Source of the DNA: Aporhodopirellula rubra
Lineage (GTDB): Bacteria; Planctomycetota; Planctomycetia; Pirellulales; Pirellulaceae
Direction: 5' to 3'
Assembly (NCBI RefSeq): GCF_014192335.1
Contig: NZ_JACHXU010000002.1
Location: 451,347 to 515,346, forward strand
DNA: 64,000 nt
The notes under the pieces: generated by a model
What the model saw: only the letters and a program-made list of their open reading frames with translations
Database searches by the model: none
Told to the model about the DNA's origin: nothing
Position numbers and translations under genes: made by a program
Part shown: positions 54,133 to 63,116 of the stretch, one piece after another
Position numbering within the stretch: the first letter of the stretch is position 1
How the letters are laid out: the number at the start of each line of letters is the position of its first letter

Positions 54133-55376
54133 CCGCGGATCAGGGTGCCGTTTCGTCGCCGCGCAAAACACCCTTCGGTCCAGGCCTGTTAGTCACGGCC
54201 GCGTTTATTGGGCCGGGAACGGTCATCACGGCGAGTCGAGCGGGAACCGAATTCGGATGCGAATTGCTGTGGACGATTCTGCTCGCCAGTGTCGGCACCA
54301 TCCTGCTTCAGTCGCTTGCCGCGAGGCTCGGTATCGAAACAGGAAGCGGATTGAGCGAAGCCATCCGGTCAACCTTGTTCGGAACGAGGTGGTTATTGCC
54401 AACGCTCGTGTTGATCCTTCTGGCAATCGGATTCGGTAACGCCGCCTACCAAACTGGAAATCTCACCGGTGCGGTTGTTGGAGTGACCGGGTTGCTCGGC
54501 GGCTCAGCAAAACTCTGGCTCGCGTTCTTGGCCGCCATCGTGATTGCACTGATCGGGTTCGGAAAAGACCGCGTGCTCCAACGAACTCTCATCACCCTGG
54601 TTTGCGTCCTGAGCGTTGCCTTCCTGATCACCGCGGCGATCGCGTTGCCACCGCCGTCTCGAATCTTGAAGGGATTGTTCGTTCCCAAAGTTTCCACGGC
54701 GAATCTCTCGCTGGTCGTCGCACTAATTGGAACAACAATCGTTCCGTATAACCTGTTCCTGCATGCCAGCCGATCGGCGACGACTTGGAAGGACACGCCA
54801 CGAGATTCCGCACTGCGTTTATCACGCCTCGATACCGTGTTCGCCATCTCGCTCGGTGGGCTGTTGACCGCAGCGATTTTGTTGACGGCCAGTAGCGCGT
54901 TCCACGACCAAGGAACCAAATGGGACTCGCCTGACCAGATCGCGATGCAGCTTCGTCCAACGCTGGGCACGTTAAGCGGAGTGACGTTCGCCTTGGGATT
55001 GTTCGCCGCCGGATTGACCAGCGCGATCACGGCGCCACTCGCGACGGCCTACGCCGTATGCGGATGCTTGGGCTGGTCCACGCAAACCGATTCGCCGAGA
55101 TTCCGCGGCATTGCGATTTTGGTGGTGCTTACCGGAACCGTGGCGGCGATCTTCCTGGACGGAAGCCCCGTCTCCACAATTGTGGCAGCGCAAGTCGCTA
55201 ACGGTTTACTGTTGCCCGTGATCGCGGTGATCATGCTGGTAGTAGTTCAGCGTCAAACCCGCGTCAATCAAACCAAAATGTCGACGCCCTCACTCATTGC
55301 AGCTTGGATCGTCGTCTCGCTGATCGGTGCCCTCGGACTGTGGCGCATGACAACGGGAGTGATGAAGCTGTTCTAA
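54129..55376 (+). CDS. Nramp-related metal ion transporter with altered metal-site motifs
   Basis: 415 residues, about 11 transmembrane helices, LeuT-like fold. Helix 1 reads FIGPGTVITASRAGTEFG where Nramp proteins have DPGN, and helix 6 reads GTTIVPYNLFLHAS where they have A/M-MPH. So the Asp and Asn of helix 1 and the Met and His of helix 6, which bind Mn or Fe, are Gly, Thr, Val and Tyr. The overall helix order and the NLFLHAS stretch still fit the family. It may carry another ion, such as Mg, or have another role. GTG start at 54129 overlapping the DUF2891 stop; the coupling suggests a joint function that I cannot name. Confidence 0.8.
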   Translation: MTADQGAVSSPRKTPFGPGLLVTAAFIGPGTVITASRAGTEFGCELLWTILLASVGTILLQSLAARLGIETGSGLSEAIRSTLFGTRWLLPTLVLILLAIGFGNAAYQTGNLTGAVVGVTGLLGGSAKLWLAFLAAIVIALIGFGKDRVLQRTLITLVCVLSVAFLITAAIALPPPSRILKGLFVPKVSTANLSLVVALIGTTIVPYNLFLHASRSATTWKDTPRDSALRLSRLDTVFAISLGGLLTAAILLTASSAFHDQGTKWDSPDQIAMQLRPTLGTLSGVTFALGLFAAGLTSAITAPLATAYAVCGCLGWSTQTDSPRFRGIAILVVLTGTVAAIFLDGSPVSTIVAAQVANGLLLPVIAVIMLVVVQRQTRVNQTKMSTPSLIAAWIVVSLIGALGLWRMTTGVMKLF

Positions 55377-55541
55377 AGCAAAGCACTCAAACACCGCCCA
55401 ATCCCAATTCGTAGTCGGCGCAGGCTCTGTGCCATCCAGCAAGAAACAGAAGAAGCCTGACGCTGGACACGTACGACACAGATCCCAAAGATCACAGAAC
55501 ACAAAGAAAACCGAGTTCGCACACCCACTGCCTCATCCAAC

Positions 55542-56333
55542 TCAGAAAAGAATCTCCGGGGGAGCGTACGGGTTGCCGGCATCGTCGACACGTTTGGCTT
55601 GAAACTCGACTGGCTCAACAACGCCCATTTTCGACAATGCTTCAATCCAGAGCCGATTGCAATCGTTGCAGCTAGCAACGAGGTCATCACGCGAGCGGAT
55701 CAGTCGTGCGGGACCGCCAATGGACTTGAGTCGCTCCTTGTGAATTTGAACGATTTCCGAGACCGCCGCATCGGGATGATAAACGTTGTCGCTATAACCA
55801 AGACCGCCAAAGCTCTTCTTCCCTTTGACCGTTGCGATGAGCGTCGACTCAGAAGTCCAACTGAGGATCGACACCAACCCCTGGGACACACCGGACTAGT
55901 GAACTGAAAATGCAATATTCAGTAGCGATTGCTGATCCTGCGATCGCAACACTGCGCCGTATCCGGTTGTCATTAAATTGTTACCATCGACGCACTCTTG
56001 AGTCTCGAGAAGCAATTCTTCGAAACCCAATGCTTGCACTTCTTCAATCCTTGGTTTCATATAGTCCTGAACCGCATCAGGTAGGTTTCCCCACATGATT
56101 TGACAATCCAAGACATTGGCGTGGTGTGGCAACACATTGGGCGGAATGGGTATGATTCGCAATCGATCCAGGCTCCACGCGATCAATACCGACACCGGAT
56201 TCACTGGACGGCAAATCTGAATGAGCTCCCGCAATCCGAATCGCCCCGGATACATTCGAAAGTACTGAGACGCATGCATGAAAACGTTCCAATGCTTGTT
56301 GAACGATGGCTTTCTGGATCGGGACTCGCACAA
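55542..56333 (-). pseudogene. Interrupted hypothetical gene (in-frame TAG)
   Basis: Two open stretches lie in the same minus-strand frame, separated by one TAG at 55896-55898. The upstream piece (145 residues, 56333-55899) ends ...LLNIAFSVH; the downstream piece begins directly after it (SGVSQGLVSILSW...) and runs to 55542. Both read like protein (ALGFEELLLETQECVDGNNL; SKMGVVEPVEFQAKRVDDAGNPYAPPEILF), with a CNDC pair in the second. There is no good start for the first piece (TTG at 56333; the frame closes at 56387), so the 5' end may also be damaged. No family recognised. The alternatives are two short genes or readthrough of the amber codon. Confidence 0.45.
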
Positions 56334-56486
56334 GACACAACGGTCGGACGTGTTGGTTTTCGTGTGGTTCGAATCGTTCGTGCTTCAAAATCCAAGACGA
56401 ATCAGAACGCGAACGCGTTGCACTTGAATTTCCATCGTCGAGAGATACGCTTCGGCTGGTCGCAACAATCGCCCTTCGCAATCCGC

Positions 56487-57536
56487 CTACTGAACCAAGC
56501 CTTCAGTGACTTGCAAGAAGACGTCTTCGAGGCTCTTGCGGTGGGAGGTGACTTCGGCGACCGCGTAACCTTGACCGACCAACCACGCAACCAATTCGGC
56601 TTGGTCTCGCAATTCGCCCTCGAATCCAAATCGCAGTAGTTCGCCATCGAGGATGATCTCACCGAGCACATGAGTCGCGGCGTCGGGATCTTGCTGGATC
56701 GCGGAAAGCTGTTCGGCGGCCTCGTCGGCCCGTTCGAGAATGCGGAGGGTGATTTCGCGGGTTTGGTTGCGTTGTCGTTGGATCTCGTCAACGCTGCCGG
56801 TGGCAAGCAATTGCCCCTGTTCGATGATCCCGACGGCGTCACACATCTCGGCGAGTTCGGTCAGGATGTGGCTGCTGATGAGGATCGTTTTCCCACGATC
56901 GGCGAGTTCGCGAATCATCTTGCGGAGCTGGATCCGGGCTCGCGGATCGAGACCTGCGGCGGGTTCGTCGAGGATCATCACGGCAGGATCGTGAACGAGG
57001 GCGCGGCCGAGACACAGCCGCTGTTTCATTCCCTTAGACAGTCCACGGATCGGCTTGTCTTTCATACCGAGGGTGCCGGTGAACTCGAGCACCCACTTCA
57101 AACGCTGTGTCCGCTGGCGTCCGACGAGGCCATACGCGCGGGCGAAGAAATCGAGGTACTCTTCGCAGTTCACGTCACGATAGGTACCGAATGAATCAGG
57201 CATAAAACCCAATCGCCGTCGAACCAACTCAGGATCATTGACGACCGAAAAACCGTCCACGAACGCATCACCATAGCTCGGCAAATCGAGCGTCGAGAGG
57301 ATCCGCATCGATGTCGTTTTGCCCGCTCCGTTAGGCCCGATGTAGCCGAACACATGCCCCCGCGCGACCGAGAACGAAATGTCATGAACGGCTTTCGTCT
57401 TTCCGAAGTACCGATACAACCGCCGCAGTTCGATACATTCGCTGCCATTGGCGTGAACCGGGGCAGGAGAGAGCAAGGTCTGGGGAGGCACTGCTCCGTT
57501 CTCGAGTTCGCGGGCGATGGTGGTTTCTTCGCTCAT
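56487..57536 (-). CDS. ABC transporter ATP-binding protein
   Basis: 349 residues. Walker A GPNGAGKTTS (about residues 66-75), signature LSKGMKQRL, Walker B VMILDEPAAGLDP and switch His in ILISSHIL are all intact. The extra C-terminal domain of about 100 residues (REITLRILERADEAAEQLSA...) is typical of ABC-2 type exporter ATPases. An N-terminal extension of about 35 residues precedes the nucleotide domain. The ATG start overlaps the stop of the 839-residue membrane protein by four bases, so it is the last gene of a three-gene operon. No ABC-2 permease is encoded next to it. Confidence 0.93.
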   Translation of the reverse strand: MSEETTIARELENGAVPPQTLLSPAPVHANGSECIELRRLYRYFGKTKAVHDISFSVARGHVFGYIGPNGAGKTTSMRILSTLDLPSYGDAFVDGFSVVNDPELVRRRLGFMPDSFGTYRDVNCEEYLDFFARAYGLVGRQRTQRLKWVLEFTGTLGMKDKPIRGLSKGMKQRLCLGRALVHDPAVMILDEPAAGLDPRARIQLRKMIRELADRGKTILISSHILTELAEMCDAVGIIEQGQLLATGSVDEIQRQRNQTREITLRILERADEAAEQLSAIQQDPDAATHVLGEIILDGELLRFGFEGELRDQAELVAWLVGQGYAVAEVTSHRKSLEDVFLQVTEGLVQ

Positions 57537-60052
57537 GGCAGCGACCCGATTACGTAGTGGATGCTGTCGGTCACGTTTGCCCCCGGGATTGCGATCGAAT
57601 CTTCGGTCAGGTCGGCGAGGGCGAGAAAACTGTTCGCCGGCAAATCCGACTGCAACTGCATTCGCTGTTGAAGTTCGTACTCAAAGACTCCATCGGTCGG
57701 TTTGACAACGCTCTGAAACGCATTGAGTTGATCGGACAGCAGATCGCTCATCTCGTTTTCGTAGTCTTGCCGGTACGCCGAGTTGCTTTTCCGACGTTCG
57801 ACGACGGCACTGATTAACCATTGGCGTTTGTACATCTCGCCCATCCGTTCGGATGCGTGTTTCTTGCTGATCTGAACGGCGACCGCCGAGGCGTCAGCAT
57901 CAACATGCTCAGCAAAATAGTATCGCCGCTTGGAATCACAAACGATGACTTCATTCAAAGGCACGGGGCCTTCGCAGTGGACCATGATTGACGCGGGGCC
58001 CTCGAGCGGTTTCTCATCGCTGACCCTACCGGTCGGCATCAACACGTTTTTCTCCGACAGAGATTCAACTACCGGCAGTGGAGCATCAGACACATTCTCG
58101 CTCGTCCGAACGCGTCCCCACCCTGGCATAGGACGATGGACTACGAATTGCCGCTGCTGACGACTGGGCAGGAAGTCACGACTAAACATCAACTCGCCAT
58201 CGGTGGCCACAACGAGCCCGCGGGATTCGAACCGATCTTCGACTCTTGATTCCCAACCTCGTGATTGGTTGTCGGGATACAGCGTCACTTCGCTGTCGCC
58301 GGGAAAGCTCAACCCCTCCGACGGACGAATGCCGGCAAAATACGTCGAGCGGAACCGGGTGCTGGCATCGCCGCTCTCCCCATCGACCCAGGTGATTTGT
58401 CGTATTCGTGCACGGGTTTCAAAACCGTCCGCGATCACGCCGTAGCCGAGCATCGCGGCTGTCGTGGCGATCGCCAAAACCGGGGCAATCGCGAACATCA
58501 AATAGCTGCGTCCGGCTTTCGCGGTTTTGCGATAGGCAACCGGCCCGACGAGGACAACAAAGACGCCCAACAATCCCATGAACGTGTAGACGGGTGGCTG
58601 CGACACGCCAGGGATGACCCACTGAAAAAAACGTTGGCTGCCGATGATCGGATCCACGCCGCTGCGGATCAATCGTGACCGACGCCACTGAGCAAGTTCC
58701 GACGCGGCAGCCCACTGCATGACCTCGATCGAGGGCGATTCAGGCGGCCCATCAACCTCCTCGTCTTCACTCGCACTTGAATCGTCACGATTGACGTTGA
58801 GACCACTCTCCGGCGTTCGCTCGCCCAGGAAAATGATCATCCCGGCCAACTCGTCTCTCGCTTGAACCCCCGCTTTCTGGCTCGCGAAATAGGTGGTGTA
58901 GTTACGCAGCGATTCACGCAATTGCTGTGCGGCCTTTGGCAACCACTCCTCCCAAAGCTGCATGTCCTCCTCGGTGGTCACGATGTAACTCATCTCGCGA
59001 GAAAAGCCTTCGTTGTTGGATTGTGCGAGCGTTTCGTATTGTCCCGCTATTGCCAAGATTCGTTGCGTCGCTTCGTTCAGCGATTCTCGTGATGCAACTT
59101 GGTAACGGTCCGCAGGCAATGACTCATGATCCTGAGCAGTCGTTCCACGGAGAATCAAGATTCCCCCGGCCTGGATCCATTGGCGAAGAGCCGCAGCGGC
59201 CGGCGTTCCGAGGTCGGACATCGACCGCCAATCATCGCCGTGCATCAACAGTGCATCGTAGGGACGCAGCGCCCGCCAATCATGAGGCAGTTCCTCCGGT
59301 TGGACCAACGCGACCACTGCCGCGTCGCCATCGCTATCACCTCGACGGAGTCCCTGCTCCCATTCCTCGGGCGTTGCGGCGGTGTAATAGGGAAACGAAC
59401 CGTTAACCATCGACCACAGTTTCAACGATTCCACGCGAGAGGATTCATCAATCGGTGACTGAACCCACAAAGCTCGCCACTGCATTTGTTGGCTTTGGTT
59501 GATGTACATGGCCGAGTCACGTCGAGTGACCTGATCGCCGATCGACGCTTTGCAATCAGGAACGGATCGCCCGTCCTCGAGCAACTGCACGTTGTAAAAG
59601 TTACCGAATGAAGACTTCGGAAGATGACGGGCGAATCGAATCTGGCTGGTGCCTTCGGGAATGCGAAGCGGCAGGGAAGCACGCAGACTTGACTGCGGCG
59701 GGGCATGTCCCAAGGGTGTGGGCGTGAGCAACAGGTTCAGATTCAAATCCGCAGTGGTGGGGCCACCTGTTGTTGTGAAATCAACTTCCACCCGCATCGT
59801 GTCCGCGGTCAATATCGAGGGAGTCCGCACGACCATTCGCCACCCCAAACGGTTCTTGGCGGACGTGGGGAACACGACGGCATTGGAGGTCGTTTTGTTT
59901 AAAAACCGAGCGGGCTCCGACGACTCATCAACTGACGACGTTCCACGTGACTGAGCGTGCAACCGCCCCGGCACCGCGAGCACGCACAACAACGCGGTGG
60001 CAACGCACGCCGAACGTAGCCTCCAATCCGAGCGATCGAGAAACGCCATCAC
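57533..60052 (-). CDS. Large membrane-anchored periplasmic protein of the ABC module
   Basis: 839 residues, no named family. A signal peptide (ACVATALLCVLAVPGRLHA) starts it. Residues about 40-190 look like beta-sandwich. A Rossmann/GATase-like segment follows (RPYDALLMHGDDWRSMSD, LRQWIQAGGILILRG; about 265-310). Two hydrophobic helices lie at about 485-535 (YTFMGLLGVFVVLVGPVAYRK, YLMFAIAPVLAIATTAAMLGYG). A further periplasmic part of 300 residues ends the chain. The layout recalls GldG-like auxiliary proteins of ABC systems (inference). The start is GTG at 60052 or ATG at 60049; both overlap the stop of the gene before it. The stop overlaps the ABC ATPase start. Confidence 0.65.
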   Translation of the reverse strand: MMAFLDRSDWRLRSACVATALLCVLAVPGRLHAQSRGTSSVDESSEPARFLNKTTSNAVVFPTSAKNRLGWRMVVRTPSILTADTMRVEVDFTTTGGPTTADLNLNLLLTPTPLGHAPPQSSLRASLPLRIPEGTSQIRFARHLPKSSFGNFYNVQLLEDGRSVPDCKASIGDQVTRRDSAMYINQSQQMQWRALWVQSPIDESSRVESLKLWSMVNGSFPYYTAATPEEWEQGLRRGDSDGDAAVVALVQPEELPHDWRALRPYDALLMHGDDWRSMSDLGTPAAAALRQWIQAGGILILRGTTAQDHESLPADRYQVASRESLNEATQRILAIAGQYETLAQSNNEGFSREMSYIVTTEEDMQLWEEWLPKAAQQLRESLRNYTTYFASQKAGVQARDELAGMIIFLGERTPESGLNVNRDDSSASEDEEVDGPPESPSIEVMQWAAASELAQWRRSRLIRSGVDPIIGSQRFFQWVIPGVSQPPVYTFMGLLGVFVVLVGPVAYRKTAKAGRSYLMFAIAPVLAIATTAAMLGYGVIADGFETRARIRQITWVDGESGDASTRFRSTYFAGIRPSEGLSFPGDSEVTLYPDNQSRGWESRVEDRFESRGLVVATDGELMFSRDFLPSRQQRQFVVHRPMPGWGRVRTSENVSDAPLPVVESLSEKNVLMPTGRVSDEKPLEGPASIMVHCEGPVPLNEVIVCDSKRRYYFAEHVDADASAVAVQISKKHASERMGEMYKRQWLISAVVERRKSNSAYRQDYENEMSDLLSDQLNAFQSVVKPTDGVFEYELQQRMQLQSDLPANSFLALADLTEDSIAIPGANVTDSIHYVIGSLP

Positions 60053-60405
60053 AGTTCCGGTTCGCGTGGCTTGAGCAGTTGCGGGGGCAATTGATCTTTG
60101 GCAAACGGGTTGCCTTCGCGTGAGTTATCGAATTTACCGATCACGAGCTTGGCCGTCGCCCATGACATTAAAAATGCGAATCCGGCGAGCAGAAAGAAAA
60201 ACGCGATTGAGACGACCGCAGCAGTGACCGCTTTGGCGAACGTCGCCCCGTCGCCGGCGGCCCTCGCGACCGCCGCGATGACGGCCGCAATCACCGTCCA
60301 AACCATCATCGCACGAAACGAGACCCGGGGCAGCACACGGCTCCGCACGATCGGCTGCATGGACGACGGATGAACATCCGGTGAAGTTGACGATTCGTTA
60401 GGCAT
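60049..60405 (-). CDS. Small two-helix membrane protein
   Basis: 118 residues. Two hydrophobic helices (MMVWTVIAAVIAAVARAAG and VTAAVVSIAFFFLLAGFAFLMSWATAKLV) lie between a soluble N-terminus and a charged C-terminal tail (DNSREGNPFAKDQLPPQLLKPREPEL). No family recognised. First gene of the operon with the 839-residue protein and the ABC ATPase; its stop overlaps the next start. It may be a small subunit of that complex. Confidence 0.65.
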   Translation of the reverse strand: MPNESSTSPDVHPSSMQPIVRSRVLPRVSFRAMMVWTVIAAVIAAVARAAGDGATFAKAVTAAVVSIAFFFLLAGFAFLMSWATAKLVIGKFDNSREGNPFAKDQLPPQLLKPREPEL

Positions 60406-60458
60406 ACCGACGAGTGTAACGAATCTGTCACGCCGACGTGCAACCGAGAAACGAAATC

Positions 60459-62717
60459 TCAGTCCGAAGGTCGGTGGGCTTCAAACACCATCCGCGAACT
60501 CTGCTTGAGCTGCCGAATCGAATCGATCGTGTTTCGATAAAGCGTTTCCTGGACACGAAACGGTTTCTGTTTCTTGCCCGCGACAATCCGCTTGTAGCTG
60601 CCATCGGGCTGCATCGCCCACGCGTTCTGATTGTCGCGAAAATACAACTGCAACGTTTCGCGTAACCGTTTACGAATGGCGGGATCGATCACCGGCACCA
60701 ACAGTTCGACACGTCGGTCGAGGTTACGAGGCATCCAGTCCGCACTGCTGATGAAGATTGACGCGTCGCCGCCGTGCCGAAAATACAGCACGCGGGCGTG
60801 TTCCAAAAATCGATCTACGATCGAGACAACCTGGATCGATTCGCTCAACCCGGGAATCCCCGGACGCAGACAGCAAACACCGCGAACGTTTAACCGGATC
60901 TTCACGCCCGCCTGGCTGGCCTCGTACAACGCGTCGATCACCTCGGTGTCCACCAACGCGTTCAATTTCGCAATGATCTCTGCTTTCTGTCCCTGTTTCG
61001 AACGCTCGGTCTCACCCCGGATCATCTCCAAGACGGTACGGCGGAGGGTCAGCGGAGCGATCGCGAGCTGTTGCAACGGTTGCGGTTGGCTGGCGCCGGT
61101 GACGGCGTTGAAGAACATGGTCGCGTCGGTACCGAGCGTTTCGTCTTTCGTCAAAATCGAAACGTCCCCATACAGGCTCGCGGTGACTTCGTTGTAGTTA
61201 CCCGTTCCGAAGTGAACGTAGCGAACGAGACCCTGCGGTTCGCGGCGGACGATGATGCAAACCTTGGCGTGCGTTTTCAATCCGCGGATGCCATAGATCA
61301 CCTGCACGCCGGACTGTTCCATCTCGCGAGCCCATTCGATGTTTCGGGCTTCGTCGAACCGTGCTTTCAATTCCACGATCGCGGTGACGTACTTCCCACG
61401 TTCGGCCGCCCGCTTGAGCGCCGCCACGATCGGGCTGTCACGACTCGTCCGATACAAAATTTGCTTGACCGCGAGCACGTCGGGGTCCGTCGCCGCCTCT
61501 TCGATCAATCGCACGACCGGATCAAATGATTCGTACGGGTGCATCAACATGATGTCGCCGGCCGCGATCGACGCGAACATCGGTTCGGACGGATCGATCG
61601 CAGGGCTGCGTTGGGCAGGCCAGGATTCATCGCGGAGCGAATCAAAACCTTTGAGCGAGTGCAGCCCAAAGAGATACGTCAGATCCAACGGACCGTTGGT
61701 TTGGAAAACGTAGTCCGGATCGACATAAAAACTCTCCATCAGGTAGTTGCGGATCGCGTCGCTCGCGGTGGAATCCATTTCCAACCGAACGACATCGGAC
61801 AACCGACGACTCTCGAGGACCTCCTCCATGCCGCCGAGCAAATCGCCCGCGCCGTCTTCACGCAACTCGACGTCCGCGTTTCGGGTGATTCGGAACGGTT
61901 TGCACTGCACGACCTCGCGACCGGGAAAAAATTCATCAACGAAATGCGTGACCAAGTCTTCGAGCAAGACGTAGTTGAATCCGCTCTCATGCGATCCACT
62001 GCGTGAACTGCTCGATTCGCCTGATCCGTGCTTGTCGCCGTGATGTTTGTCTGATGGCAGTGGCACGATTCGCGGAAGGGTGCGTCCGAGCGGAATGACT
62101 GCGAACTGCGGTTCGAGTTCTTCGGGCTGCTTCGATGACGCCTGCCCGGACTCGTCATCGTCGGCCCGTTTGATCTTCGGCGTGTTCTGCGGTGCCAGTT
62201 CCGCGACACCGCGAAGCTCGACGCACAAATGAATGCCGAGGCCCGGCAACATCGGGAACCGTCGATCGTGCAACGCCTGCGGTGACAATACCGCGACCAC
62301 ATCGTCTTGAAAATGTCGCCGCGCCGCCGCTTCGATGCGGTCGCTGCATTCGTTCAAATCGATCCGCGTGATGTTGCGTTCGGCCAACGCCGGTTGGATG
62401 TCTTCGAGCAAAATCTTGTATTGCCGAGCGACGTGACGACGACACCGAACCGCCACGGCGAGCAATTGTTCCGTCGCCGTTAAACCGGCCGGGTCACGCC
62501 GACCGCCCCCGCCGCTGCTCTGTAATTTCAAACTGCCGACACGGACCATCACGAATTCATCGAGGTTGGATCCCGTGATTGCGAGGAATTTCGCCCGTTC
62601 GAGCAACCGCATTTTGGGATCGTCCGCTTGGTCGAGCACTCGCGAATTGAATTCGAGCCACGCGAGTTCTCGGTTGAGGTAACGTGGTTCAGCAGTTTCA
62701 GGCGTGGTCGGTGACAA
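60459..62717 (-). CDS. ppk1: Polyphosphate kinase
   Basis: About 752 residues from a TTG at 62717, chosen because the conserved N-terminus (YLNRELAWLEFNSRVLDQA) begins soon after. The frame is open further to a TTG at 62930, but that part lacks coding character. It polymerises ATP gamma-phosphate into polyphosphate. PPK1 marks: ITGSNLDEFVMVRV, HPYESFDPVVRLIEEAA, VELKARFDEARNIEWA, the phosphorylated His in GLKTHAKVC (about residue 482), and FISSADWMPRNLDRRVEL. A hydrophilic, His/Ser-rich insertion (HHGDKHGSGESSSSRSGSHE) of about 45 residues lies near residue 230, which explains the length over the usual ~690. It is downstream-adjacent to the ABC operon (54-base gap). Confidence 0.93.
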   Translation of the reverse strand: MSPTTPETAEPRYLNRELAWLEFNSRVLDQADDPKMRLLERAKFLAITGSNLDEFVMVRVGSLKLQSSGGGGRRDPAGLTATEQLLAVAVRCRRHVARQYKILLEDIQPALAERNITRIDLNECSDRIEAAARRHFQDDVVAVLSPQALHDRRFPMLPGLGIHLCVELRGVAELAPQNTPKIKRADDDESGQASSKQPEELEPQFAVIPLGRTLPRIVPLPSDKHHGDKHGSGESSSSRSGSHESGFNYVLLEDLVTHFVDEFFPGREVVQCKPFRITRNADVELREDGAGDLLGGMEEVLESRRLSDVVRLEMDSTASDAIRNYLMESFYVDPDYVFQTNGPLDLTYLFGLHSLKGFDSLRDESWPAQRSPAIDPSEPMFASIAAGDIMLMHPYESFDPVVRLIEEAATDPDVLAVKQILYRTSRDSPIVAALKRAAERGKYVTAIVELKARFDEARNIEWAREMEQSGVQVIYGIRGLKTHAKVCIIVRREPQGLVRYVHFGTGNYNEVTASLYGDVSILTKDETLGTDATMFFNAVTGASQPQPLQQLAIAPLTLRRTVLEMIRGETERSKQGQKAEIIAKLNALVDTEVIDALYEASQAGVKIRLNVRGVCCLRPGIPGLSESIQVVSIVDRFLEHARVLYFRHGGDASIFISSADWMPRNLDRRVELLVPVIDPAIRKRLRETLQLYFRDNQNAWAMQPDGSYKRIVAGKKQKPFRVQETLYRNTIDSIRQLKQSSRMVFEAHRPSD

Positions 62718-63116
62718 CGAAACAGTCTCGCAATAGAAGTGGAGGTGAAACGACAGAACGAAAACTCGGCGGGCCGAAACCCGGCGACGGCAGTCCCGGC
62801 CACGAAAGCATAACAACCGAGAGCCAACCTCCCGATACCACTCGTGGACGGCATTCTGCGGTGGCCAATTCGTGCGGCGGCCGAACGGATTCGCATCGAT
62901 TCGGCAAGGATTGGTTTTCAACGTTGGCAAACGGGATACCGTCCGGGTGGCACACCGACACGCCCACCTGAGCGAACCTCAAAAGCCTGAGCGGAGCTCG
63001 AAAGTCAGTGGAGCCCACCAGACGGCGGACCTCACCAAACAGCGACCGCCCCGGCGATCGCGCGAAAACGGTCAGCCGGACAATTCAGCTGGCCGGACAA
63101 CTTAGCCAGTCCCAAC
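62718..63116. other. Intergenic region upstream of ppk1
   Basis: About 400 bases between the cytochrome/DUF2231 gene and ppk1. The ppk1 frame remains open into it but lacks protein character. Two short imperfect direct repeats (CCGGACAA, 63077-63084 and 63093-63100) occur near the right end. No promoter or terminator could be supported. Confidence 0.35.
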
